The notes: generated by a model not told the origin, from the sequence alone. A DNA stretch of 48,588 nucleotides from an uncultured Eubacteriales bacterium (GCA_949744075.1 CATJWI010000094.1:1-48588); one strand, 5' to 3'. Shown: positions 1-10,253, numbered from the stretch's first letter. Made by a program: numbers and translations.

Positions 1-230
1 GTGAGCAAAGCGAGCTTAGAGGGAGTTAATGCCGCGAAGCGGTTGAGGGTCCGGGAGGGCTCTTTTGGCAGCAAAAGAGTCCTCCCGGGCTTCCCAGTTG
101 CCAATGTAGAAACCAGGAGGGCTAAACGTGGTAGCACCTCCGCAAGAAAGAAGACCGGATCGCCACGGCCCTTTCAGTCCCTCGCAATGACGGGAGGGAG
201 TGGGAGATCGCGTTTTTACCGAAGTATGTG
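1..230. repeat. Non-coding intergenic repeat-like element with strong inverted repeats
   Basis: Long hairpin ccgggaggGctcttttg...caaaagagTcctcccgg (about 51-89) and a segment ggatcgccacgg...ccctcgcaatgacgg resembling dispersed intergenic repeats; no credible protein in either frame. Confidence 0.5.
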
Positions 231-337
231 TGTTAAAAATGGAAGGAATACTTGACAAAGAATCTCTGGCTTGTTACGATAAATCCAGCGTGATCAAAAT
301 ATCCCGCGAAAGGAGCGGGGATTCAGGAGGGGCAAAT

Positions 338-1498
338 ATGGAGCAGTTTTATGAACAGATCAGGGCCTATATCGACGCTCACCGGCAGGAGATGCTGGAC
401 CTTTGGCGGGACATGGTGAATACCGAGAGCGGGCCTGCCCAGAAGGAGGGCGCGGACGCGGTGCACGCACTGCTGGCCAAGGAGATGACCGCCTGCGGCC
501 TGTCGGTGCAGACCATCCCCATGGAGAAGGTGGGCGACGTGCTGGTAGCCCAGTGGGACAACGGCAGCCAGTTGCCCCCCATTCTGTTGATCGGCCATGT
601 GGATACCGTCTTTAAGCCCGGCGCCGCCACCGAGAACCCTTTCCGGATCGACGCTGAGGGCAAGGTCCACGGTCCCGGCTGCCTGGATATGAAGGGGGGC
701 GTGGTGGTGGCCCTCTATGCTGTCAAGGCCCTTCAGTCTGTAGGATACAACAAGCATCCCATCATGTTCGTGCTGGCGGGGGACGAGGAGACCCTTCACC
801 AGAACTCCAACGCCCGGGAGGTCATGGGAGAGGTGATGAAGGGGGCTTGCGCCGCCTTTAACTTTGAGACGGGCTATCCCGACGACGGCATCGTGGTGGG
901 CCGCAAGGGCGGCAGCATCGTGGCCTTCGACATCGAGGGGGTGGCTGCTCACTCGGGCATCGCCCCGGAGAAGGGCCGCTCCGCCATCGCCGAGGCCGCC
1001 CACAAGATCCTGGCTATCCAGGCCCTCAACGATATTCCCCGGGGAAAGCTCATCAACTGCGGGCTTATTTCCGGCGGCATCGGGGAGAACACCATCCCCG
1101 GCTCCTGCTCCATCCGCTGCGGCCTGCGGTTCCCCACGGTGGCCATTAAGGAGGAGCTACTGGCCGACTGCAAGGCTATTGCCGACACGGTGAACATCGA
1201 GGGCACCAAGACCACCATGCGGGTGGAGATGGTCATGGACGCCATGGAGCACACCGAGGGGGTCCAGAAGCTCTACGAGCTTGTGGAGGAGACCGCCCGG
1301 GACATGGGCTACGGGGAAGTCCACCCCTTCGAGGTGGGGGGTGTGTCCGACTCCTCGGTGGCCGTGGTGGCGGGGGTGCCCACCGTTTGCGCCATGGGAG
1401 TGAAGGGGGAGTTCAACCACACGGAGAAGGAGTACGCCCAGATGGAGAGCCTCTTTACTCGTGCCGCCCTGGCCGCCGCCTGCATCGCCAAGATCTGA
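338..1498 (+). CDS. M20 family metallopeptidase (glutamate carboxypeptidase/CPDG2-like)
   Basis: Motifs LLIGHVDTVF, GPGCLDMKGG, AGDEET; RBS attcaggagg before ATG at 338; track ORF start at 200 is too long. Confidence 0.88.
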   Translation: MEQFYEQIRAYIDAHRQEMLDLWRDMVNTESGPAQKEGADAVHALLAKEMTACGLSVQTIPMEKVGDVLVAQWDNGSQLPPILLIGHVDTVFKPGAATENPFRIDAEGKVHGPGCLDMKGGVVVALYAVKALQSVGYNKHPIMFVLAGDEETLHQNSNAREVMGEVMKGACAAFNFETGYPDDGIVVGRKGGSIVAFDIEGVAAHSGIAPEKGRSAIAEAAHKILAIQALNDIPRGKLINCGLISGGIGENTIPGSCSIRCGLRFPTVAIKEELLADCKAIADTVNIEGTKTTMRVEMVMDAMEHTEGVQKLYELVEETARDMGYGEVHPFEVGGVSDSSVAVVAGVPTVCAMGVKGEFNHTEKEYAQMESLFTRAALAAACIAKI

Positions 1499-1518
1499 GA
1501 AAGGGAGAAAATCAAGCC

Positions 1519-2679
1519 ATGGAACATATCGACAATATCCGCAGCTATATCGACGCCCACCGGCAGGAGATGCTGGACCTGTGGCGGGACCTGGTGAACA
1601 CCGAGAGCGGCCCCAGCCAGAAGGAGGGGGTGGGGGCGGTCTGTCGTCGGCTCTGCGCTGAGCTGGAGGCCATGGGGGTCCACACCCGGCCCGTGCCCAT
1701 GGAGGACGGCTCCCAGGTGCTGGTGGCCGACTGGAAAAACGGCGGGGAGGAGGCCCCTGTGCTCCTGCTGGGCCACATGGACACCGTCTTCCAGCCTGGG
1801 GCCGCCGCCAAGAACCCCTTCCGCATCGACCCCGACGGCACCGCCCACGGCCCCGGGGTGCTGGACATGAAGGCGGGGCTGGTCATCGCCCTCTATGCGG
1901 TGAAGGCTCTCCAGAGTGTGGGCTGGAAGGGGAGAAACATCCGCTTCCTCTTCGCCGGGGATGAGGAGACCGCCCACAAGGGCTCCGACGCTAAGGCGGT
2001 CATGGCCCGGGAGGCCCGGGGCTGCGCCGCCGCCTTCAATTTTGAGACGGGCTATCTGGACGACGGACTGGTGGTGGGCCGGCGGGGGGCCGCCATCGTC
2101 AACTTCCATGTCACCGGGGTCTCCGCCCACTCGGGTATTGAGCCGGAGAAGGGGCGCTCCGCCATTTTGGAGGCCTCCCACCGGATCATCGCCCTAGAGG
2201 CGCTCAACGATATTCCCCGGAGCAAGCTGGTGAACTGCGGCGTTATTACCGGAGGGGAGAGCTCCAATACGGTGCCAGACAGCTGCACCGTTACCGCCGC
2301 CCTTCGCTTCCCCACGGTGGCCATCAAGGAGGAACTGCTGGAGGACTGCCGGAGGATCGTGGAGGCCCCCTCCACTGTGCCCGACACCTCTGTCACCATG
2401 ATGGTGGGGGGCGTGTTTGACCCCATGGAGCACACCGAGGGGGGCCAGAAGCTCTATGAGCTGGTGGAGGAGACCGCCCGGGACATCGGCTATGGTCCCG
2501 TCCACCCCTTTGAGGTCAGTGGCGCCTCCGATTCCGCCATCTCGGTGAACGAGGGGGTGCCCACCATCTGCGCTATGGGAGCCCGGGGGGCCTTCAACCA
2601 CACCGAGCGGGAGTACGCCGTGGTGGAGTCCCTGTTCCAGCGCACCGTACTGGCTGCCGCCTGCATTATTCGGGTGTAA
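1519..2679 (+). CDS. M20 family metallopeptidase, tandem paralog of the preceding gene
   Basis: LLLGHMDTVF, GPGVLDMKAG, AGDEET; strongly similar along its whole length to the upstream gene. Confidence 0.88.
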   Translation: MEHIDNIRSYIDAHRQEMLDLWRDLVNTESGPSQKEGVGAVCRRLCAELEAMGVHTRPVPMEDGSQVLVADWKNGGEEAPVLLLGHMDTVFQPGAAAKNPFRIDPDGTAHGPGVLDMKAGLVIALYAVKALQSVGWKGRNIRFLFAGDEETAHKGSDAKAVMAREARGCAAAFNFETGYLDDGLVVGRRGAAIVNFHVTGVSAHSGIEPEKGRSAILEASHRIIALEALNDIPRSKLVNCGVITGGESSNTVPDSCTVTAALRFPTVAIKEELLEDCRRIVEAPSTVPDTSVTMMVGGVFDPMEHTEGGQKLYELVEETARDIGYGPVHPFEVSGASDSAISVNEGVPTICAMGARGAFNHTEREYAVVESLFQRTVLAAACIIRV

Positions 2680-2700
2680 GGGAAACGCAAAAAGGAGAGA

Positions 2701-2737
2701 CAAGATGGAGTCATTTTTGACTCCATCTTGTTTTATT
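2701..2737 (+). terminator. Rho-independent terminator
   Basis: caagatggagtca-ttt-tgactccatcttg followed by ttttattt. Confidence 0.85.
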
Positions 2738-2782
2738 TCCTGAATATACTACAGAGTGGAGAGAAAAACCCGCAAAAATCAG

Positions 2783-2811
2783 TTGTCAAAGGATGACATA
2801 AATAGTATAAT
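2783..2811 (+). promoter_or_regulatory. SigmaA-type promoter for the M60/SLH operon
   Basis: TTGTCA - 17 nt - TATAAT. Confidence 0.75.
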
Positions 2812-2877
2812 TATGTAGCCTAAAAATTCCCGCGTATCAAACCAAACAGAGCGGGAGAGGGAAAGGATGTTGTTGGG

Positions 2878-5800
2878 ATGAAAGTGAGAACTCGAATCCT
2901 GTCAGCGGCGGTGGCTCTGGCCATGGTCTGCTCTCTGTGTACGCCGGTCATGGCGGCAGAGGAGGAAGGAAGCGGGGTGACGGGAAGCATCACCGCTACC
3001 CTGCGGCTGGACTATGCCCAGAAGCGCAACGAGCTTTTGAGGCGGCAGGTGCAGGTGCGCCTGCTGCGGGACGGAAGACCGGTGGGGGCCGCCCTGCTGG
3101 GACAGGACGGCGGGCTGGACCAGGTGGGGGACTACCCGGCGGAGCTCTCCGCCCGGAACGCAGACGGCGGCGACCTGGGAGACGGCCAGTGGCCGGCTTA
3201 CCTGGAGTTGACGGTCCGGGACCTGCCCCAGGGAAGCTATACCCTGGAATTTACCGGGGAGGGCTATGTGCCCTATACCCAGAAGGTCCGGCTGGCCGAC
3301 TATGCCCAGCACGTCATCGTGGGCAACGGAGACGCCACCTTTACCCTGGGAGATGTGAACGGGGACGGCAAGGTGGACGAGAGGGACCGGAAGGCCCTCT
3401 CCGCCGCCCTGGACTCCGTCCGCCGGGCCGATTTGGAGAAGTATGACCTCAACGGCGACGGGGTCGTGGACATCGTGGACCTGGCCTATGTGAACCGGAT
3501 GATGGTCACGGAGGGCGGGGCGGAGGTGAAGGACACCCTGCTCCTGGCCCCCCCGGTGGATACCCAGGCCACCCAGGCCGCTTTGGCCCAACAGGGCACT
3601 ACCCTGGAAGGGGAGCTGAGTGACCTCTTTGCCGACAACGGCAAGGGGGTGGAGCTCACCGTGGACCGGGGGGATATCGTGCTGCCCCTGACCATGACCA
3701 AGGCGGTGGAGACCCAGGAGGTCCAGATCCTCTCCCCGGCGGGGCAGGGGGGCCTGGTGGCCGGCACCGTGGAGGTAGAGGATGAGCGGGGGAACAGGAC
3801 CACTGTTCCTTTTGACCAGACCTTGCCCCAGGGGGTCCACGCCATCAGCCCCCGGGCAGGCAGCAGCGTCATCACCATCGACCTGGGCAAGCGGGTGCCG
3901 GTGAAGAAGATCACCATCACCGTCACCCGCACCGAGACCGGCGGCTATGCTGCGGTGGAGGCCATCCAGTTCCTGAAGGACATCGTCCCCGAGACCCCCG
4001 CCGCCCCCAACAGCGTGGTGAAGGGCCTGTCCGCCACGGCGGGCAGCGAGATGGTGGAGCTGAAGTGGAACGAGCTGCCCAATGTATCGGGCTACAAGGT
4101 CCTCTACTGGCCCCAGAAGGACGCGGGCAAGACCCAGGAGCTCCATGTGGATACTACCAGGGCCCAGGTCAATGGCCTGGAGAACCTGACCACCTATGTC
4201 TTTACTGTCACCCCCACCGACGGGGAGTGGGAGGGCAAGGCCTGCGACCCAGTGGTGGCCACCCCCCAGCCGGTGAAGGTGCCGGACAAGACCGATATGG
4301 TCCAGGTCACCGCCATGGAGGGGGCCCTGGGGGTCTCCTGGAAGGCGGGGAAGTCTGCTACCTACTATGAGGTGTACTACCAGCGCAAGGGGGATACCGC
4401 CTGGCAGCAGGCGGGGCAGCGGCTGAGCCAGACCCGGACTACCATCGGGGGACTGGAGAACGACGTGACCTACTGCGTCTACGTGGTGGCGGGCAACGAC
4501 ATCGGCAAGGGCCCCCGGTCCGATATCTCCGAGGGGACCCCCAAGGCGGTGAAGTACGAGCGGCCCGAGGGGATCCCCACAGAGGGTATTTTGGACAACA
4601 GCCTCATTTCCAGCATCGCTCTGGCGGACACGGGGAACTATGACCACAGCAGCTATAACGGCAGTAGCCCCTTTACCGCGCGGAACATGATCGACGGGGA
4701 CTACCGCACCCACTGGACTGCCGCCTGCTGGTGGCGGAATGAGCATGTGGTGTGCACCTTTGCCCGGCCGGTGGACCTGAGCGCCGCCATCTGGGTGCCC
4801 CGGCTGGACGGCAGCTATCCCACCAACCTGCGGGCCTACAGCGTCCGGGTGTGGTACGCTGACGACCCGGTGGGCAGCCCCGGCCACCTGGTGACCCCTG
4901 ACGAAGTACGGGGGGGTGTGGACAACGGCGGCACGGGACGGGACGTGGACACCTGGCCTGGCGTCCAGGGCAACCCGGCGGTGAGCAACTTCGCCGTGCT
5001 GCCCTTCAGCCCCGCCAAGGGTGTGGTGAAGATCAGCCTGGCGGTGGAGCAGCGGGACTACCTCACCGTCAGCCTCTCCGAGCTCATGTTTCTGGAGTAC
5101 GACCCGGCCCACAGTTTGCCCGGGGAGATCGAGGCCCTCTTTGCCGACAGCCTGCGCACCCAGCTGGCCCAGGGAGTCACCCAGGAGCGCATCGACGCCT
5201 TGAGGGCCCGGCTGGGCAGCGACGAGCGAAACTACTATGTGGACCTGAATACCCTGGCCGACGAGCTCTCCCTGGCCCAGGAGCTGCTGACAACGGGGAA
5301 GAGCAAGGGCGTGGTCCTCTCGAGCCTGGATAGCCGCAACAGCGCCGTGGACGGCAAAAAGTACAGCCAGGGCGGCAGCCAGCTCCAGCCCCTGGGGGTG
5401 ACAGCCGGGGCCAATCAGGAGCTTACCGTCTACGCTGAGGGCATCCCCGAGGGGGAGAGCGTGACCCTCTACGCCAGCCAGTTCAACGCCGAGGCCTCCA
5501 CCTGGCTGCGGGAGATCGGCAAGGTGGAGAACGGAAAGACTATCCTCCTGGTGCCCAAGATCGGCAGCCGGGCGGGGAACAATGGCGGCAGCCTGTACGC
5601 CGCCTACACCGGGGAGAATGGGGAGGCCATCCGCCTCCATATCCGCCGGGGGCTGGATATCCCCGCCTTGGAGCTGGCTCACTGGTATGACATGACCGAG
5701 AGCGCCCGGCGGCAGGCCATCGGAGCCTATGTGGACGAGCTGGGGACCTATCTAAGCGGGCTCAAAATGGGCAGCCCCACCGCCGACTACCGGAACGTCA

Positions 5801-7824
5801 CCGAAATATCCACCCCCGTAGTGCTGCTGTCCCTGCCCGCCCTGGCGGTGCAAAACGCCCTGGGCCAGAGTGGCCGGGAGGAGAAGGTCGACACCCTCTA
5901 CAACGCCGTCCTGGCCTGGGAGGACATCATGGCCATTTGTAAGCGGACCCAGGGCATCGACCGGGTCTACGCCGAGAACGACATGGAGTCCCGCCAGAAT
6001 ATCCGGTGTATGACCATGTTTGCCGGGGCCTTTATGTACGCCGCCGGGAACCACATCGGCATCGGCTATGGTTCTTGCGGCGGCATGGTCACCGGCCGGC
6101 CCATCCCGGCGGGGGGAGAGAGCTCCGCCAACGGCCTCTTCGGCTGGGGCATTGCCCACGAGATCGGCCACAACATGGACAAGTTAGGCAAGGCCGAGAT
6201 CACCAACAACATCTACTCCATCATGGTCCAGACCTGGGACGGCAAGGCGGCCACCCTGCCCTCCCGGCTGGAGAAGAGCGGTAAGTATAACGGCATCTTC
6301 ACCAAGGTGGCCCAGGGCTACCCCGGCATGTCCAACGACGTCTTCGTCCAGCTGGGCATGTACTGGCAGCTCCACCTGGCCTACGACGGGGCGGAGGACC
6401 CCCTGGCCTTCTACAACGCCTTCTTCAAGGCCTGGAAGGCGGGGACCTACACCGCCGGGGCGGCCTCTTATGACGACAAGGTGGCCCTCACCGCCGCCGG
6501 AGTGGCGGGGCGGGACCTGACCGAGTTCTTCACCCGCTGGGGCATGACCCTTTCGGCGGAGACTAAGGCCAAGCTGGCCGCCTACCCCGCCGAGGACCGG
6601 GCCATCTGGTATCTCAGCGACCAGAGCCGCCGGGACTTTATCAACGGCTTTGTCCGCTCCACCGGCACTCTGACGGCCCGGGCGGAGAAGACGGAGGACA
6701 ACGCCGTTACCCTCACCCTGGACGCCGCGGGGATCAGCGGGCCGCTCCAGGGCTACGAGATCCTCCGCAACGGCAAGCCCATCGCCTTCGTCCCCGCGGG
6801 GGAGGAGCGCACTGCCTCCTATACCGACGTCATCGGCTCGGCCAACCACCGGACCTACCGCTATGAGGCGGTGGCCTACGACACCCTGGGCAACCGGATA
6901 AGCGCCGCCGACACCGGGGAGGTGCGAATCGCCTACGACAAGACGGTGGATCCGGACAAGTATACCATCGCCCAGGCTGCCGACGGCACGGTGACCATCG
7001 CCCTGAAGGAGGAGACCGCCGTCTCCGGCCTAAAGCTCCAGAGCTTCCAGCCCACCGGGGCGGAGTACACCGTCACCGTGGCCCCGGCGGAGGGGGAGGG
7101 GGTCGCCGCCCTCTCCGGCACTTTGGATGAGGCCCACAACCAGGCGGTGGACGATTTGGACAGCTTCGTGGCCTATTTCAAGCTGCCTGGGGCGGCTCAG
7201 GAGGACACCCGCATCTGGACCTACGACGCCAAGATGGTGACCATCACCGGCCTGCCCGCAGGTATGGACCTGGACCAGGTCCGGCTCATCACCTACCCTG
7301 GGGACGACGTGGCCTTCCTGGAGGGGGCCACCATGGGCCTGCTGGGGGAGGATTACACTTATGATACCCTGGAGGGGACCGAGACCATCCCGGCGGGGAC
7401 CCTGGTGATCCTGGGCACCTACCGGGGAGACCCGGTGTACAACACCCTGACAGTGGAGGGCCGCTTCACCGGCACCCAGGCTGATGGGGAGCTCACCGAG
7501 GCCCCGGCGGCGGAGCGCCCGGTGGCGGGCTATGCCCTGCTCTTCGCCCAGGTGCCCGAGACGGGCCCGGTGAGCGACATCAGCGACGGGCTCTTCCTCT
7601 TCGTCCCCGACGTGCAGCAGGAGGCGGCCCTCCAGGGCCAGGCCAGCACCTGCTCGGTGAGCAATCTGCTGCCCACCCAGATCCGGGTGAACCTCTACCG
7701 CACCGATGATCCCGAGGACGCCTCCAGTAAGCGGCTCACCGCCCAGACTCTGTGGATATACAGCCCCGGCGGCCAGGCGGAGGACCTGCCCTCCGTCACC
7801 CTGGAGGGAGGGAGTCAGGGATGA
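2878..7824 (+). CDS. Secreted M60-like (enhancin/mucinase-type) metallopeptidase with dockerin-like, FN3 and F5/8 type C-like modules
   Basis: Signal peptide; DVNGDGKVDERD...DLNGDGVVDIVD duplicated Ca-binding loops (about 3346-3504); FN3-like repeats; HEIGHNMDKLGKAE matching HExxHx(8,28)E of M60. Confidence 0.85.
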   Translation: MKVRTRILSAAVALAMVCSLCTPVMAAEEEGSGVTGSITATLRLDYAQKRNELLRRQVQVRLLRDGRPVGAALLGQDGGLDQVGDYPAELSARNADGGDLGDGQWPAYLELTVRDLPQGSYTLEFTGEGYVPYTQKVRLADYAQHVIVGNGDATFTLGDVNGDGKVDERDRKALSAALDSVRRADLEKYDLNGDGVVDIVDLAYVNRMMVTEGGAEVKDTLLLAPPVDTQATQAALAQQGTTLEGELSDLFADNGKGVELTVDRGDIVLPLTMTKAVETQEVQILSPAGQGGLVAGTVEVEDERGNRTTVPFDQTLPQGVHAISPRAGSSVITIDLGKRVPVKKITITVTRTETGGYAAVEAIQFLKDIVPETPAAPNSVVKGLSATAGSEMVELKWNELPNVSGYKVLYWPQKDAGKTQELHVDTTRAQVNGLENLTTYVFTVTPTDGEWEGKACDPVVATPQPVKVPDKTDMVQVTAMEGALGVSWKAGKSATYYEVYYQRKGDTAWQQAGQRLSQTRTTIGGLENDVTYCVYVVAGNDIGKGPRSDISEGTPKAVKYERPEGIPTEGILDNSLISSIALADTGNYDHSSYNGSSPFTARNMIDGDYRTHWTAACWWRNEHVVCTFARPVDLSAAIWVPRLDGSYPTNLRAYSVRVWYADDPVGSPGHLVTPDEVRGGVDNGGTGRDVDTWPGVQGNPAVSNFAVLPFSPAKGVVKISLAVEQRDYLTVSLSELMFLEYDPAHSLPGEIEALFADSLRTQLAQGVTQERIDALRARLGSDERNYYVDLNTLADELSLAQELLTTGKSKGVVLSSLDSRNSAVDGKKYSQGGSQLQPLGVTAGANQELTVYAEGIPEGESVTLYASQFNAEASTWLREIGKVENGKTILLVPKIGSRAGNNGGSLYAAYTGENGEAIRLHIRRGLDIPALELAHWYDMTESARRQAIGAYVDELGTYLSGLKMGSPTADYRNVTEISTPVVLLSLPALAVQNALGQSGREEKVDTLYNAVLAWEDIMAICKRTQGIDRVYAENDMESRQNIRCMTMFAGAFMYAAGNHIGIGYGSCGGMVTGRPIPAGGESSANGLFGWGIAHEIGHNMDKLGKAEITNNIYSIMVQTWDGKAATLPSRLEKSGKYNGIFTKVAQGYPGMSNDVFVQLGMYWQLHLAYDGAEDPLAFYNAFFKAWKAGTYTAGAASYDDKVALTAAGVAGRDLTEFFTRWGMTLSAETKAKLAAYPAEDRAIWYLSDQSRRDFINGFVRSTGTLTARAEKTEDNAVTLTLDAAGISGPLQGYEILRNGKPIAFVPAGEERTASYTDVIGSANHRTYRYEAVAYDTLGNRISAADTGEVRIAYDKTVDPDKYTIAQAADGTVTIALKEETAVSGLKLQSFQPTGAEYTVTVAPAEGEGVAALSGTLDEAHNQAVDDLDSFVAYFKLPGAAQEDTRIWTYDAKMVTITGLPAGMDLDQVRLITYPGDDVAFLEGATMGLLGEDYTYDTLEGTETIPAGTLVILGTYRGDPVYNTLTVEGRFTGTQADGELTEAPAAERPVAGYALLFAQVPETGPVSDISDGLFLFVPDVQQEAALQGQASTCSVSNLLPTQIRVNLYRTDDPEDASSKRLTAQTLWIYSPGGQAEDLPSVTLEGGSQG

Positions 7825-9149
7825 GGCGGAGAGGGCTCAAGGCCCTGGTTTTGACTGCCGCCCTGCTGCTTCAGCTCTCCCTGCCCGCCCTTGCCGCCGG
7901 GCCCCGGCTCACCTACCGGGACAGCGGCAGCCGGGGGGCCCGGCTCATCCTACGGGACCTGGGGGAGGGGAACGTCTACGGCGTTCAGCTGGAGCTGACG
8001 GTGGCGGGCAGCTATGCCTCCGCCTCCTTTACCCCCGACAGCGGGGAGGCGTACAGCCCTGACTGCGGCCTGGAGACCGCCAGAGGCAACACCCAGATCA
8101 CCGTCTATGTGACCAGCCGCTCCCCCCTCAACGACGGGGAGCGGCTGGACCTGGGGATCCTGGAGCTAGACAAGTCCTTCTCCATGCCATCCACCGCTAC
8201 TGTGACCCTGCTGGGCCGGGAGCTGAAGCCCCTCTCCGGTGGGGACGGGGTGACGTTGCCGGTCTCTGAGGCCCCCCGGGAGACCGGGGGCGGTGGCGGC
8301 GGGGGAAACAGTATCCCCACCAACGCCCAGTACGCTATCAACGTGGAGGAGACCGACCACGGCACCGTGACCGCCGACGCCAAGAAGGCCCGGTTCCGGG
8401 ACAAGATCACCCTGACGGTCCGGCCCGACCGCCGCTATGAGTTGGAAAGCCTCACCGCTACCGACGGCCAGGGTCGGGAGCTGACCCTCACCGAGGGGGA
8501 GGAGGGGGAGTACACCTTCCTCATGCCCTATAGCGACGTGACGGTGACCGCCCGGTTCCGCCGCCCTCCCCAGGAGCCCATCGACCTGCCCTTCACCGAT
8601 GTGGGGGAGGAGGACTGGTTCCGGGAGGCGGTGGAGTACGTCTACCGCCGGAAGATGATGACGGGCACCTCGGAGACCGCCTTTGACCCCGGCCTCACCA
8701 CCTCCCGGGGGATGATCGTCACGGTGCTCCACCGGCTGGCGGGCGCCCCCCCGGCGGAGCTGTCCGGTTTCCCCGACGTGCCGGTGACCCAGTATTACGC
8801 CGGGCCGGTGGGCTGGGCCTCGGCCAACGGTATCGTCAGCGGCTACGGGGGCAATGAGACGGGTACCTTTGGCCCGGAGAACAGCATCACCCGGGAGCAG
8901 TTGGCGACCATCCTCTACCGCTATGCGGAGAAGGAGGGGTACGATACGGACGAACGGGGGGACCTGTCGGCCTTTACTGACCGGGAGGAGATCTCCTCCT
9001 ATGCCGCCGACACCCTGAGCTGGGCGGTAGGCGTGGGGCTCATCTCAGGCATGGGCAACGGCCGGCTGGACCCCGGTGGCAGCGCCACCCGGGCCCAGGT
9101 GGCTACCATGCTGATGCGGTTTTGTGAGAATGTGGCTGAGATGGAATAA
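7821..9149 (+). CDS. Secreted S-layer homology (SLH) domain protein with N-terminal possible cohesin-like domain and a beta-rich middle domain
   Basis: ATGA overlap with the upstream gene; signal peptide; three C-terminal SLH repeats (FTDVGEEDWFREAVEYVY..., FPDVPVTQYYAGPVGWA..., SSYAADTLSWAVGVGLISG...). Confidence 0.82.
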   Translation: MRRRGLKALVLTAALLLQLSLPALAAGPRLTYRDSGSRGARLILRDLGEGNVYGVQLELTVAGSYASASFTPDSGEAYSPDCGLETARGNTQITVYVTSRSPLNDGERLDLGILELDKSFSMPSTATVTLLGRELKPLSGGDGVTLPVSEAPRETGGGGGGGNSIPTNAQYAINVEETDHGTVTADAKKARFRDKITLTVRPDRRYELESLTATDGQGRELTLTEGEEGEYTFLMPYSDVTVTARFRRPPQEPIDLPFTDVGEEDWFREAVEYVYRRKMMTGTSETAFDPGLTTSRGMIVTVLHRLAGAPPAELSGFPDVPVTQYYAGPVGWASANGIVSGYGGNETGTFGPENSITREQLATILYRYAEKEGYDTDERGDLSAFTDREEISSYAADTLSWAVGVGLISGMGNGRLDPGGSATRAQVATMLMRFCENVAEME

Positions 9150-9188
9150 AAAAAGGACCTGATTTCCCGGGAAATCAGGTCCTTTTTG
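9148..9188. terminator. Bidirectional intrinsic terminator
   Basis: Perfect palindrome aaaaaggacctgatttcccgggaaatcaggtccttttt. Confidence 0.88.
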
Positions 9189-9422
9189 CTGTTCAGACGG
9201 AAATTTTGCCTCCGGCGGATATAGGGATCCTGCCGGTTTTTCCTGCCCGGGAGGCCATGGCTCCCTTTTTGCCAAAAGGGAATGTATGCCATGTAAGCTT
9301 TTGCCACCGGGCGGGTGATATCTGCCCCTGCGGAGCTCGGGCGCTTTTCTGATATGGTGTGGGGATGGTCAGGCATTTGATGTTTTTCTGTATGTGGGGG
9401 CGGCTGTACGGGGCCGGATTTT

Positions 9423-10253
9423 TTAGTGTCCTGCCTCAAAAAAGGCGTTTTTTGCCCGGCGGGCGTATGTCTGTTCCAGCATTTTAATGTGGGAGAGCAT
9501 TTGGGGGTCGGTAAAGAATTTGGCCCCCCGGAGGCATTTTCGGACGCAGGCCTGGCATTTGATGCAGACACCGGGGACCAGGGACGGGTCCTTGGGGTCG
9601 ATGCTGCCCATGGGGCAGGCCCGGGCGCAGGCGCCGCAGTGGGTGCACTTGCCCAGGTCGGTCTCCGGCTTGGCCTTCAGGAACTTGGCAGGGGTGCCGT
9701 CGGCCTGGAGGGGGGTGTAGTAGGGGCCCACCGGGTCGTTGCCCGGCACGGTGAAGGGCGGGAAGTCCTCCCCGGCCAGGAGGCGCTGGGCCACCCGCTG
9801 GGCAAAGGAGCGGAGCTGGGCCTGGTCCTCCCGGTCCGGCCGGCCGGCGGCCAGAGTTTGGGAGAAGCTGTGGCGGCTCACCGCCCCGGCGGCGGCCAAG
9901 GGGCGGAAGCCCTGGGCCTCCAGGATCTGTTTCAGCTCCATCAGGGCGTCGTCAAAGCTGCGGCCACCGAAAACACTGATGGGGATCACCTTGGCCCCGT
10001 TGCCTGCAAAGCCCTTTTTTAGGTCGGGCAGCAGCTTGTTGGGCACCCGCCCGGCGTAGACGGGGATGCCGAAGACCACCAGGTCGGAGGCCTGAAAGGA
10101 GTAGAACTGCTGTCTGGCCTGGGGTCTGGTGTAGTCCAAAGCCTCCACAGGGAGAGACAGGACCTCCCCGAGGGTGTTGGTCACGGTCTCTGTCACCTTC
10201 CGGGTGCCTCCGGTGGGGCTAAAATAGACTGCCCAAATTTTTTGTACGTCCAT
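9423..10253 (-). CDS. EFR1-type flavodoxin/ferredoxin fusion protein
   Basis: N-terminal flavodoxin YFSPTGGTRKVTE; C-terminal 2x[4Fe-4S] CTHCGACARACP and CIKCQACVRKC. Confidence 0.85.
   Translation of the reverse strand: MDVQKIWAVYFSPTGGTRKVTETVTNTLGEVLSLPVEALDYTRPQARQQFYSFQASDLVVFGIPVYAGRVPNKLLPDLKKGFAGNGAKVIPISVFGGRSFDDALMELKQILEAQGFRPLAAAGAVSRHSFSQTLAAGRPDREDQAQLRSFAQRVAQRLLAGEDFPPFTVPGNDPVGPYYTPLQADGTPAKFLKAKPETDLGKCTHCGACARACPMGSIDPKDPSLVPGVCIKCQACVRKCLRGAKFFTDPQMLSHIKMLEQTYARRAKNAFFEAGH

Noticed and set aside
85-160. aacgtggtagcacctccgc resembles a T-box antiterminator motif
   Set aside because: Does not fit the canonical GGTGGNACCGCG motif, and no specifier stem or following aminoacyl-tRNA/amino acid gene is visible
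200-337. N-terminal extension of the first M20 ORF from 200
   Set aside because: Clear RBS and homologous start at 338; the paralog starts at the same residue (MEHIDNIRSYIDAHRQEMLDLWRD)
2902-5682. 926-aa minus-strand ORF opposite the M60 gene
   Set aside because: Antisense shadow of a GC-rich coding region; low-complexity His/Gly/Pro-rich composition and no domain motifs
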